This document shows positions 45,061 through 57,610 of a stretch of DNA of 64,000 nucleotides, piece by piece. The stretch comes from Liolophura sinensis. Its lineage: Eukaryota > Mollusca > Polyplacophora > Chitonida > Chitonidae. Every line of letters begins with the position of its first letter. Position 1 is the stretch's first letter. The stretch is taken from assembly GCF_032854445.1 (NCBI RefSeq), contig NC_088295.1, positions 13,565,385 through 13,629,384 of the forward strand, given 5' to 3'. A model generated the notes under the pieces. That model worked only from the letters and a program-made list of their open reading frames with translations. It ran no database searches and had not been told where the DNA came from. Made by a program: the position numbers and the translations under genes.

Positions 45061-48000
45061 TATATGTATGTACATGTTTGATCAAGTGCATTCATCCCCT
45101 AGAATTCTAATCTATGCTGCCTTCGCTGATCTGTAAGCCTTAATATTTTACATCGGTCTCATCTTTCTAATTGAGCAGGGTCTTGTCACCTTGATGGTTG
45201 ATGACAGACAATTCATACATTCACGATCAGATGGCACGACTTCGCACATCATTGGCGAAACCTTACAGATGATGTAGCCACGGTATTAGGCGCAGTACTT
45301 TCCCAAGCCCAAGTACGTTGATGATTGGTTAAGGAGTATTGAGCAGCCATGAATATGACGACTATGACATATCCAAATACTATTTAACTGACAGTCCGAG
45401 TACTATACTTTCCCATCTGTCATTGGGGGTTTCTACCATTCTACAGCAGGCGCATTTTCGGTGAATTTGTCGCTTCTACCTGTAATCTGCATACTTTTAA
45501 GGGCCAGACAGTTCTTATCACCTATAACGTGTAGAAAATGTCATCACGATGACCACCCAGGTAGCATAATTAAGCGTAACCCTACCTGGAACTGACATCT
45601 ATACGCCCAATCGTCAAACCTATGATGAATCGACTTAACCTCCTATAGGTGTGAAATTCAAATCGACATGACCTTGTAGTGTTTTCAACTATTTACATCT
45701 TCAATTAATAGAGCGACTCGCCGTACTCATACGTTCACATCGGATCTCTTGCAATTCATGAACGCATGTGCATTGTCGCTAGCCTTGTCAGACTGGCTTG
45801 AGTAGTAAAGCTTGAAGATTAACTGCCATTGATGACACTCGCAAATGACGGACGGTGGCCAGAAATGAAACGCAAAAAACACGATCATTGCAGCCAGACT
45901 AAGAAAGTTGAAATGCACTCTGTTACCTTATTTTTTCTACAGACATGCCGTCTTGCACAGTTTCGGCACATTCTGCCATTACGATCCTGAATACATACAT
46001 ATTCTTCACACATTCAACAGGTCAAACCCCCCATTTACACAACAATTCAAGATGTACTAGAGTATTAATTTCTTATAATTCATTAAACGCTGAGTAATTT
46101 GGGCCAGTTATACATTTATCATTAGATCCTTCAATCAAACAAAAAAAAGTAAAAAAAAAACTATCGTTATCAAGCAGTTTATAGACAGACGTGGATTACC
46201 TTGCTGGTTGTCATTATATCCTTATGTTAATTGTATTTACTTTGCTAAACTATGAGCAATGTTAGAGCTTAAAGTTTTATCAATGTTAGCTTCTTAAAAG
46301 TAGAGGTAATACTTATCAAAATCTTATGAGACCGGTTTGAATAATTAAGCCTACACCGAGACTTTGCTACCCAGTAATATACAGAAAGTAACTTCCATAA
46401 AACTCATCTCATCTCATTCTAATGCTATTGTGACATCGCCATTGTTTGCCGCTATTTGCATCTATCCACCTTGCATTTAGCACGTTAACACCTCGGTGTT
46501 TTCAACCGTTCGGAACACTGCATTTTCAACCGTACAAGCATGTAGTCTCATAGGCACTATTCTAGGCTGCTGAATCCCGCTCCAGGACTCCCCCTTTTAT
46601 GCTAAAATGATTTGTGTAAATATTCTGGCCACTTGCTATACTGACGCCTGTTTTTTTGCTTTGCACACCAGCTCTCCTGATAGATGGCAAACGTTGGTCT
46701 GAAACGCCCCACTTCTTGACTGATTCCGTATGCAGTGACGCTCAATGATCCAACCTTCCATGTGCAGCAAGAACGGGCTGCAATGAGGTAGTTTTTAGTA
46801 TGTCAAATTTTAACAGTTGCTGCATTTATCACCCGGTGTTCTAAGAAGAAAAAAAATCTCATTTTGCGGATTTACGCTATTTCTGTATATCCTGAGCTGT
46901 TCGATATACGCCCCTTCAAACACCAATGCATTTCTGATATTTTCTGAATGATTAATTCCAGGTTGTATTAGGATTCGATCTTCGGTGTTTTGTCGCAGTA
47001 TAAGTCCAAGAATAGCAACAGAATTTGACGGGTCTGACAAAAATAGCCGAATGACTCCATAAGTGGGTTATTGTCAATATTGTTGAGCTAGTGACCTTTC
47101 GTCTGAACTGACGCGTGTTTATGATTAGTCTAACTGATACAAATACCACACCAGACCAAGCCCGGTCCCAAATCGTAATGTAATAGAGACGAAAACACGG
47201 AGCTTTGTGCTTGGTATGGTCTTGAGTCTCAAATCCCTAAAGACATATACTCATCCTGAAAGTCGACATGTTCCGGAGAAATATTCTGGCCGAACGCCTA
47301 AGCTTGTCAACAACTTTAGATCCTTCAAACAGCATGTGGAATTCAGCGTCGTCAAACAGAAAGGATGAAGTGAAGTACGTGAGATTTAAAGCGGTCTACA
47401 AGTTAGAGTAAAAGTTTAACACGCCATTCCATAGTCAAGTTAATAGATCGTCACAAATGTAGATAAAATTCCAATGAAAACCATTACCATAAGTCACGCC
47501 TTTTACAGACGCTATGACCCCAACAACAAATATGTTACAATAAATTAAAACAAAATTTGTTAAGAATTGAAGTGAAAGCAGCATTGAACTATTATTTGAA
47601 GCCATGCCCCACTACCATCTTATTCATGAATAATCTGAACCTATTTAGGACGAGTTGAATCTGTCCTGCGTATGAGGGTTAATGAGAATTCAAGGACAGC
47701 AAACGCCAAATATTTCCAACTTTGCCTATAAAAACAACCTCAAAGAACAGTTTGTATAAAACGATAGAGGAAATGATTTAAAGCTATATTATCATGTGTA
47801 TTAAATAGTGTTGTATGTACTCGTTGTCATTGTTCAAGCTTTATGTGTTGCTAACGTCTTTCTGACCGTGATTGCTAGGCAACCTCACTTTGGATCAACC
47901 TTTTCCAAAAGATACAGCGCGTTGTACGACAAAGACTGTGTAAAAAATCTGATCCGGGAATCCTTTACGGAATCATTTTCCTCAATGGAATTGCTTTTCA

Positions 48001-50697
48001 AATTGCCATAAAAAGTGCTGCAGGAACCAATGACTTCTCTCCTTTTCGTCTTCAACAGTCTTGCAAAGCTGCATTTTGTCAAAGTGGGCATCCCACGGCT
48101 TCAAGTGCCAAATATAGTTATTACCACGCCTGTGGTATAAGGTCTTATTGAACGGGAACCTAGGCCAGTAGCATGTAACCTTATCATTGCATTCCTTAAC
48201 ATTTGTGTTGCATCCTGCCACCGATAATCAACGTTTCATTTTTATGCCCAAAATACAAAAGCAGGCCGATTCAAATATCATAATCTTAATTTGTGTAATT
48301 GGTAGCTTTGAAGCATGTCACACACTAGTCCTGTGACCGAATTTGTATTCTCTGCATCCATGGACAGAACGAAAACATATATCTTCTGCAAAATGTGATG
48401 CAATAACTAAACTGAACGTGCTCTAATTGTGTATTTCTTCCCAACAATGACAAGAAGATTAGTTTTTAACTAACCCTTTTACCTTATATAACAAATCAAA
48501 TGTTGGAACCTTTAACGAAAACTTCTACTAACGCCCACAACCGTTTCCGGTGAGTAAATGTACATTTATTTTCAAAGACTCTCGTACGACCTTCTCGTTT
48601 AAGGTACGAATAGAAAGCTATATTTATAACCATAATAAAATATAAGCCAATATGCTTGACTTGGGTGTCACTCGGGCAATACCTTGCAAAATCAGTGCGT
48701 TGTTGATTATCAACGTCAGGAAGGACAGAACGCGATTGTAGAGGTAAAAATGCCTTTTCATATAGGTTCCCTACAAGCTGAACCTAAAAGTAAGCACAAT
48801 AACGTCTTATGTACAGAATGAGGCTCTAGCTTTTTCTACAGCTAACATTAAGCGGTTTGAAGTGATAAATGGGCAACACCCGTTCCGCCACCGCCTGTCG
48901 TAATTTTTCGAAGCGCATTAAAACCGGAAGAAAGCAGGGTCTTTATACCAATTGTAGGGCGCCTTGCATTCTGTTTATATTAGCATGACCATACACGTAC
49001 GTTGTAAAATTAAATGACAATAACCGGGATTCTGTACAAATACCCAATACACAATAATCATTCTAAAACACTCACATCTATCATTCTGCTGGCTGTATAG
49101 CAGTGCTAAGCGTCACAGTAAGTGCTCTCTGTATTATTTAAACCGCACGGACCCCCGGAAACCCTTCCGCGTCTTCCTCGTCACTGTACCAGCGGAGAAA
49201 GCCTTCATACCAAACGCTCATTAGCTAAGTTCCTTTGACCATATCTATACACATTGGACATGAGCCAGATACAGCTGTTTAATCGCTTTATGGCGTAATT
49301 TCCTTGGACTAGAATGGCACGCAATGGGTTCGCTATTTGGGACTCTTACATAGGCAATTTGTTATGCGAAGAACTCGTAACGATATTAAGCTGTCGGTTA
49401 CAGGGCATAAAGACATATGTGTGATTACGGTTGACACCTATACTGTTGGTCTGCCGGGACACTGTGGATACCACACTCCATAAATAGGCGGCCGATGGCC
49501 GGGCCGCAGTCAGCAGCTCCCTTTTGTGTACTGCCACGGTTATATTGATTGCCGGAGTCTCCGTGCCTTGATCCAGCTACCAACATTTAGCCAGCATTGA
49601 GAGCCGGACTCCATCCACCACCCGCATACAAGTATATTTCCAAGGAAGAATTTGGGCTGGAACGCGGATTTTGGGCCTTCAGGTCTTCCGACACCACTTC
49701 TGGACGTGTTGAGCATTTTTGCATACAAACAACCCATGTGTGAAAACTGTTTCCTGTACTAGACAATGATGTAGTGCTGACGTCGATCTGAAGTGACAGA
49801 AAGCAATTAAATTGGTGTGTGCAAAACTTTGGTGGGCTCACGAATCATAGTCTGCTGCAGGGAGAAGTGCGCATCGTACTGGCAGGCGCTATCCACAGTT
49901 AAGTTTGGTCATGGCTTAGATATGTGTTCATGGTTATCCTCTATCGGAAACAATGAGCACCCTTGAATGTCTGGTGTAGCTACTAAGGTGCTCAGTATGG
50001 GACTTTTCTTCATACCTGAGTGACTACAAGATAGCGCCATGCAGCATTTCCTGTCGGCTTCCGTACTGTTCACACGTGTTGCTACCGAATTTGCTTCGCT
50101 GGATAGCTAGATGTTACCATAGTAGGAGATAACGAGAACTGCTGTTCTAAAGCAAATGATTCTTGGCCTTGGAAATAATTAGGGAAATGGAATAATCTCT
50201 AATGGCAAGTTCAGATCTTGGCGTTTTAATATTCTGACATTGACAAATAGTTGTGCGCTATTATTCCGTATCATTTGATTCCTTTAATTAAAACAGTTGC
50301 ATATTTTGTAGAAAAAACTGAATGTTTGCATTGCGATTGCGGGAGCATGGCTGTTTACTGAAGAGGAGCTTTTGTGCTGGAGTATAACTTATTTACTAAA
50401 TTTTGAAGACGGCACAGCTGGATTTAAAAATTTGAAACAGAGAACACAATAAAAAGGTACATGACTCAGATTGTGGAAATAGTTAGACTAGACCCTATGG
50501 TTCGACTAATACTTTGCATTAGGGAGTTTAGTCTCCATATATCCGAAAAATGGATTTAAACTTTTGTGAAACATGAATAACTTCTGAAGAAAGAGATGCA
50601 TCTTTCATAGGATTTGAACCTAGCGTCTAGAAAAGTCTATTTTTGGCTTTAGAACACCCCGGTATCCTGGCGTTGGTATACGGACAAGTGTTGATTC
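45061..50697. other. Upstream region of the TARP-like gene, no gene recognised
   Basis: About 5.6 kb of intergenic DNA with no recognisable protein, RNA gene or intact repeat. Regulatory elements of the TARP-like gene are expected here but none is identifiable by eye. Confidence 0.45.
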
Positions 50698-53600
50698 ATG
50701 TCGGAGATGCACTGTTCCCCGCGAATCATCATCTTCACATCGCTGTGCCTGGGCGCCGTGGCGCTGTGCACGCTGACGCTGGGAGTCAGCACTGACTTCT
50801 GGCTGTACACAACCGAGGCGACCAAGAATAATGTCATGATGGAGAACTTTACCATAGAGACCCAGATACAAATGCGCTCAGGCCTGTGGAAGATGTGTGT
50901 CATGTTTGAAGGTAAGTTCGCACTTATCACAGCAATAATTATTGTGTTTATTTGAGGAGCTGTTGGGGTTTCTCCAGAAGGTTAAACAGATTTTATCCAG
51001 GATGATTCATAATAAGAGGAAATGTCCACCAGTATGTTTCTCCAGAGTTCCTGTGAATATATATTGTCATTTCCTCACTGGTGTTGTGAAAACGTTTACT
51101 TTGGGTTAAAAGCTTTAAGAGCCATATAGATCTCTAGAAGCTATTCAAAGTTTCACAAGTTACCCAAATTGAATTGTTTCTCGCGTCCGTTCTGCGGCTA
51201 TTTCCTTTTATGAGACTACAACAAAAACGAAGCAGCCTGAAAATCCAGTATAGTTAAGTGGCTAGAATTTAATAGCTTTCTTCAAGTGTAAAACAATAAG
51301 CTTAAGATTTCCGCCATTGTATTCCTCCAGAGTATTAGTGGTACGTTAGCCTAATAGCCCGAATGAATATATTACAACATTATAGGCTTCCAATGGGACA
51401 ACTGAAATGGATTATTCCGCTTCTCTTCATCTAATTTCCTGGCACTCTCCCGCTAATGTCCCCTGCACGTGGAATATTCCCCGTCACTGTGGACTTGTAC
51501 CACCTACGGGAAATCAATGTTAAGCGACAATGAGAGTAAACTTAATACCGATATATGTATTGGTGGCCCCAAAGCTGTCGAGTTAAGGGCACAAAGCCCT
51601 CGTCGGAAACAGCGTGATGCTCCGCAATGTTAGTGCAGTAAACATTCTCATATATAACGGCCATTTAATCCAAGGTCGAGTGGTCCGCCTATACATGGGA
51701 TAAGAGAATCAAGCTGAAATCATCCACATCGATCATACGTCGATTGAAATACTGTGCTACAGCATGTCGCCTTGACAAAGAGCTATTGATATGCACACAA
51801 GCACTCGGTGCCAACGTTTGTAGCTTGCTCTCCCCAGCACCGTTAAGTCTTCACCTGTTTCCTTATGGGGTGGGATTCACCACGCGAACCGGTCAACCAA
51901 ATTGCCTAAGGATCACAGCGCTACATTCCCTGCATGAATTTCGATTAAATCAAGAGATTAGATATTTAATCTGGAAACATCTGTTACCACGACACTATCC
52001 GGGCCGAGACAACGGTTCTGGGACAAAGCCACCGTATCGGTTAATATAAAACATATAAAGCGGATTTTCAAAGCCAGACGAACTATGCTCTGAGCCTGCT
52101 CGGTTTTTTTTTTGGATCCAGTCTCCTCCAACACTACACCATACTCCATGCGATCTAAGTCAAAATGATTTATCTGGGCGTTTGACGTCTTTTTCTTTAT
52201 CTCGATCATATATCTGATTTATTTCGTATATATTAGAATTTGTGAACCCTATCTAATACTACGTGCCTGTCAAAACAAAGATTTGCTGTCCGCCTGGCGG
52301 CTTGGTCCAGCTTTACTGTGGGCTTAATTTACAAGAGGGCAATAACAAGAGCTTTAATGAACATGGCTCTTCCATGATGACTGCAATTATTGGCGCATGG
52401 TCCATAACGACCCTGATTATTGCGTTGCCAACAGGATTTATTATGCCCTCTAATCCCTTTGCTTATATGGTATTGCCACACAATCGCTGATTTCAACGAT
52501 TCCCGTTAAACGGTTCCATATTATTGCCTGTCTCTACAATTAACGTCTCCATGTATTCCATCTAACAAAGAGGTATGTGTTTCTACAATGATTACAATGA
52601 CGTAAGAAGCCTCCATGCATATGACCACAAATATTGCATGATCATTACGTCATTTCAGACACTCAACGTGCCGTAAGAGTCATTTAGGTTAATAAATAAA
52701 GATATGCCCATTTTATTTAATGTATTCCATCTAACACAAAGAGGTGTGTGTTTCTACAATGATTTCAGACACTCAACGTGCCGTAAGAGTCATTTAGGTT
52801 AATAAATAAAGATATGCCCTTTTTATTTTAATTATTATATACTAATCTAAATTACACATAACGTAAAATTGTTTGACACTGTATGTGTATACAAGACTTT
52901 ACTAATTCAGTTCCACGCGATCATTACATATGGACCGCACTTAATTCAAAAATTCAAAAATTCAAAATCCAAACCATTTCCCGCCGTCGTATGACTGAAA
53001 TATTCTTGAGTACGGCGTAAAACGCCAATCAAAATAAATAAATAAAACCAAACCATTTCTATAATATATAAGCCAATAACATAGAGAGTAAAACCAGAGG
53101 AGCGACGACAGTGTAATAGTTAGCAAATGTTTACAAGCAATCGATGAAATCGGGCATCTTTTCTATGAAAATGTTTAAATATTTCTAGCACCAAGACTTA
53201 GGTAGGATGATCAAACAATGCTGTCACGTTAATTGCAATTTATTAGAAACCTTAGGTTTATTATTACTCAAAAGTCAGTGTTGTCATTACATTTAATAAA
53301 CAATCACATGAAAACTATGCATAAGGATCAGGCCTCGGGACTGCTTAGTCCACCATTAGAATCCGTGTTTATACATGAATACAACATAAAAGACTACATC
53401 ACAGATGCCATTCAGAACATCGACGACAGAGTGATGTTAGCAAATGGTTAGGAGTAACCGAGGAAATCAGGCCACGGGTAAATATACCTCAGTTAGGGTT
53501 TAGTTCTTACTGTTAATGTACGTTCTTAACCAGTGGCAACTTACAAGCCATAATCACATCCGGTCATGACAACACACTAAAATATTAATTATTGAATTAA

Positions 53601-56600
53601 GTGGAATAAGCAGCAACGGAACGGTTTTATGCAGTAAATTTAGTATCGATAACACACAAACGATAATCAATTAACCGCTGTTATGTAATATTTACACAAG
53701 ATCCCTCTGATCACAATAGACGTAAAATTGTTGTAATGATTTCAAAGCAAACTGATGTTAAGGTGACGGGTTATCTTGTGATCTAGAAAAAACACTGAAT
53801 ATCTGTAATGATAACGGATGTTCCAAGTGATTTCAAAGTAAAATGCTGTCAAGGCGAAAACAACAAACTAACAGAATCGCTGTCATTTATTTTTTTATTT
53901 ATTTATTTGATTATTGTCGTACACCAATGGAAGGTTACAATAGTGAATGGGGTGTAAAGCGATTTCCAAGTGAACCACTGTAGAGGTGAAGGCATTACTT
54001 TGCGATCTCGGCTAAGGCGATGAAACACTGACAGTAACACCGTAGCCTGTTAAGGGAAGTGCCAGAAAAGTGACAGAAACACAAACTCTTGTGGCTTTGC
54101 AAGGAACCGATTTAATAATGGCAGAATCAGACTTTTATTGTTTGACAGACCCTCTCTGATAGTGTCAGAAACACTGCATGGCCTTCGCGCCATCGTTGAA
54201 ATAATGCATCGTCTCTTGGCCTCCAATACACCTTGCGTAATGACAGAAACTCTTTTAGGTCTCTAAAATATGTCAGTGCTCCAAATATGACTCAACTCGT
54301 TTTTATTTTTCCAAAGCCAAACACCAAATAAAACCTAAATTTCTAAGACGACGAGAAATTTGACACTCTGTTGGTGTATACCTGGATAATAATTTGATTT
54401 TAGCCGTTTACATAAACAGCAAAGTTAATCAAAATACCACATACATCCCTTTTATTGCAGATCGAAACAACATGAGATAAGTGCATCTCCTACAGGTCCT
54501 GTGCATTATACAGTTGTTCACTACGACATGGCTGAAATACTGCCAGCAAAACATAAACCTTATAGTAAAACTTCATTAAGTGACAATGAGTTTTCTAATT
54601 TTATTGATATTCCATGTTTGCTTCCGTTGCAGAGTTTCCACCCGCTTGTTCTCACATAGAATACTTCCAGCAAGACTCGGACCGACACGACGAGGCAACC
54701 ATATCCATTTCGATAACACGTAAAGTAGTGCTTCTGAAAACTACCAATGTCTTCATGAATATGGATAACGCGAAGTCCATGATCATTTCTGTTACGGCCT
54801 GAATATTTGTGCCGCTGGGAAATCACAACCGTTCCTCTTAGCCTGAAACCACATAGGAACAATATATATATAATAGATATGGTGAAACGTATTTTCATTT
54901 GGCTAAATATTAATATCATACCCATGTTAAAGACGAAGTTTCTATCTTACCGGAGCCTAGTCTATATGAGAAGAGTTATTGTCTTAACTGTGTAAAAACA
55001 TCAACCATTACGAGCAGTGACAGATAGGTGAACGTGGAATCATAGACTCTCATCGATATATCACATTAACCACAACACAGCAGTTCCTAATGAGATTTGG
55101 CTGACGGTGAAAATGACAATAACACAACACCCGCCACTTTGTCACTGTCATCGAGTATAGCTCATTAGTACGTTGGAAATCGCTTGTTTGCTGCTAATTC
55201 TCCATGTTGCAATGTTTTGTCTATATGTTTCAAAATACTCACGTACACTGACCCTTTTATCAACACTGTCATCGTTTAACCAGTTCACCGGCAATTTAGC
55301 AATTTTTTGTTAACCACATGCAACGCTAGCTTTTGTCCATGTTTTTCACATGGAATTCCTTCTCTCGAGAAACACCCTGTTCTGTATTTTCTGCACAAGT
55401 GCTCAAACTATTTCAGTCGACACTTCGTTGTCACGTCATATATTTAAACACAACTAACACGGGCTGAGACTACCTGTTGATTACTGATGATCACCCTAAC
55501 AATACATATCCACACTAAATGGTGATGAGTGTTTATCTCTAATACTCACATGATGCTCATTAACATTTTCATGTTTTCAGGAGCTATCCGAGTGTCAGCA
55601 CCGACTCAGGTGGCAGCTTTGGTGTTTGTTGTTCTGGGTTTTAGTTTAGGTGTGGTCGGAGGAATTAAGCAAAACGCCACAATAATTGCAGCTGCCGTCA
55701 TGTACATTTTCTCTGGTAAGCCTTTCTTCCACTACCAAGAGTTTGAAATACACGATTTTTAGTTCTGTCAAAGCTGAAGACCTCGACGAATACACAGCTT
55801 ATTTGGGTTCGAATTTTAACTTAACTGGTTAAGTGTTCCCAATTTTACCCCCTATGCACATAATACACATTTCAAATTTTGATTCAAGTCAAAACTGGCT
55901 TTGTGGAATCACATGCAAGTCGAGTACAACTATAAAAGCTGCTTAGTTGGAACAAACAGGCACATCAATATTGCTGGATATAACTGGGCAAGGGGACACG
56001 GTCACCCCATTGATATGGCAGTTTTGGAATCATTGGACAAACGAGTTTTGGCTTAATCCCTGGCTCGAACAGCCAGGGATTAAGCCAAAACTCGTTTGTC
56101 CAATGATTCCAAAACTGCCAAATTCGCGTGTCTCTAGTGTTCACTTGGCCTGCATTGCTAACAATATACATGCATGGTAGACAGCTCTCCTACAGAGACT
56201 TTTTGTTGGTTTTACATGAAGCTGGTTCCAGCTTCATATATTATAAAGTAATACTGTGACATGCCATGTGACTGCTCTATTTTATAAGCAGGTCCGATAA
56301 TACCAGTGTATACATCGCATGCCATTTTGTTATTTTTAAAACAGATGTGATAATAACAGGGAACATTTTGAATCCCATGTTGTTTAATTCACAGGGATAT
56401 AGTTATCAAAAATCATGTCCTGTTCAGTGCTGCTTCAGTCAGAATGAGACGACCTAAGTCATTTAACTTGAGTCAATTTACAACGTCCTGTGATATCGCC
56501 TTATGTCGCGTGACAACTCCTGACAAACCAGCTGCCCTGACAAATCAGCTGCCCTGATAAACCAGCTTGACACTCACTCTGGTTTGCGGTGTTATACGAA

Positions 56601-57610
56601 GACAAAGCCAGTATCGATACAGTATCTGTGTGTCCATATGGCCTGCTAGATCAGCCACAATTTCCGGGAAATAAACCAGAGCCGATCCTCCTCGCACCGG
56701 GCATGGACATTGCTTAATACATTTTATATAGCCCGGCATATGCGACGAATTTCACGTGGTTATTTTGTAGTCTACCTTGAAAACTAGTTTTAGGCCTATA
56801 TATAGACAGTAGGTTGGGCTTTTTATCCACATTGAAGGTGTCGAATTTGACCTTTCTACCAATGCAGACCAAACGCTCTCATCCAGGTTAGCACATTCAT
56901 GTTTGCGCAGCGTTTCACGAGAGCCGTTTGTTTTCATTTCATCGATTTAATCTGAAATTTATTCATTTTCTACCTTAACGAAAACGTTTCATGTCCACCG
57001 CCGACAGCTGTTAAATTTAGATCTCAGCCACTGTGTAGGATTCATATTATGTGATGACAAATCAGCATGTTGAGTAATTCTGGATCAGTGTAGTCTAATG
57101 AACTGCTATTACCAATCTGCACTTGTTTATGTCTAATTCTTCTTGTGACCATGTGACAACTATCACACTGCCGTCGCTGATCTGGTTTTATTTTCCATGT
57201 TGTATTCTTTTACACTATTTTGGCTTGTTCCAAACATTCCAAATATAAAAAAAAAATTAATGGAGTGTCTTACGTCTATATTTTCAGGTTTGCTGGTGGC
57301 CGTGGGTATGATTCTGTATATATCAGCCATAAATGATGAGGTAGGCCACGGGATTAAATCAAAAGACGGGTCAATGTTCTCTTACAAATACGGATGGTCT
57401 TTCGTATTTGTCGGAATATCGTTTGTGTGTTCGGAGCTGGCTGCCGTTATGTGCATTTCTGTTCACATCACTTTGAATGCCCGTCGATCAGACATTCTCC
57501 GAATCATTCCAGGGTTAGAGGACAAACTGCAGCTCAGTGCTCACATATACGACGATACAGACGAAGAGATGAGATGTAAGCCTTCGGGATCTGCAACACC
57601 GATCTACTGA
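50698..57610 (+). CDS. CACNG5-like: Voltage-dependent calcium channel gamma-like / TARP (4 exons, complete)
   Basis: Predicted 252-aa four-pass membrane protein of the CACNG/TARP group, auxiliary subunits of AMPA receptors and/or calcium channels. Exons: 50698-50911, 54633-54719, 55581-55715, 57288-57610; all GT-AG, all three junctions phase 1. TM1 is about residues 10-30, followed by GVSTDFWLYTTE. The first loop has an NFT glycosylation site, then GLWKMC and a second Cys nine residues later (claudin-fold W-x2-C-x9-C). Exon 2 carries CSHIEYF, like CACNG5/7. TM2 is about 107-128, TM3 about 136-157 with LYISAINDEV, and TM4 follows YKYGWSF at about 178-200. These features put it nearest to gamma-5/gamma-7 (type II TARPs), usually about 275 aa. 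The C-terminus reads GSATPIY, not the TTPV PDZ ligand of type I TARPs. A second in-frame ATG at 50707 is also possible as start. Confidence 0.92.
52550..52829. repeat. Tandem duplication with a 58-bp insertion in one copy
   Basis: Copy 1 (52550-52719) and copy 2 (52720-52829) share ATGTATTCCATCTAAC, TGTTTCTACAATGATT, CAGACACTCAACGTGCCGTA and TTAATAAATAAAGATATGCC. Copy 1 has about 61 extra bases (52594-52654) whose edges carry AATGACGTAA and its reverse complement TTACGTCATT, with ATT on both sides. It lies in the first intron of the TARP-like gene. Confidence 0.8.
52980..53045 (+). repeat. SINE 3' end, AAATA-tailed family
   Basis: CCGCCGTCGTATGACTGAAA, TATTCTTGAGTACGGCGTAA and AATAAATAAATAAAAC give the 3' end only, in plus orientation, in an intron of the TARP-like gene. 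Confidence 0.8.
53883..53935 (-). repeat. SINE tail scrap, AAATA-tailed family
   Basis: TTTATTTTTTTATTTATTTA followed by TTTGATTATTGTCGTACACC resembles the extreme 3' end of the family in minus orientation. Confidence 0.5.
56016..56120. repeat. Perfect inverted repeat, 50-bp arms and 5-nt loop
   Basis: The left arm 56016-56065 starts TGGCAGTTTTGGAATCATTG. The right arm 56071-56120 is its exact reverse complement, and the loop CGAAC sits at 56066-56070. Homology stops abruptly at both outer ends. It lies in intron 3 of the TARP-like gene. The match is perfect by eye over 50 of 50 positions, which implies recent origin (a small foldback element or template-switch event) or an assembly artefact. 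Confidence 0.95.

Noticed and set aside
47982-48221. A minus-strand frame with several Cys and Trp (MAGCNTNVKECNDKVTCYWP).
   Set aside because: Looks superficially like a secreted Cys-rich peptide, but it has no signal peptide, no acceptor or donor that extends it, and no family match that I recognise.
55947-56180. Near-identical peptide frames on opposite strands around WQFWNHWTNEFWLNPW.
   Set aside because: Fully explained by the perfect inverted repeat at 56016-56120.
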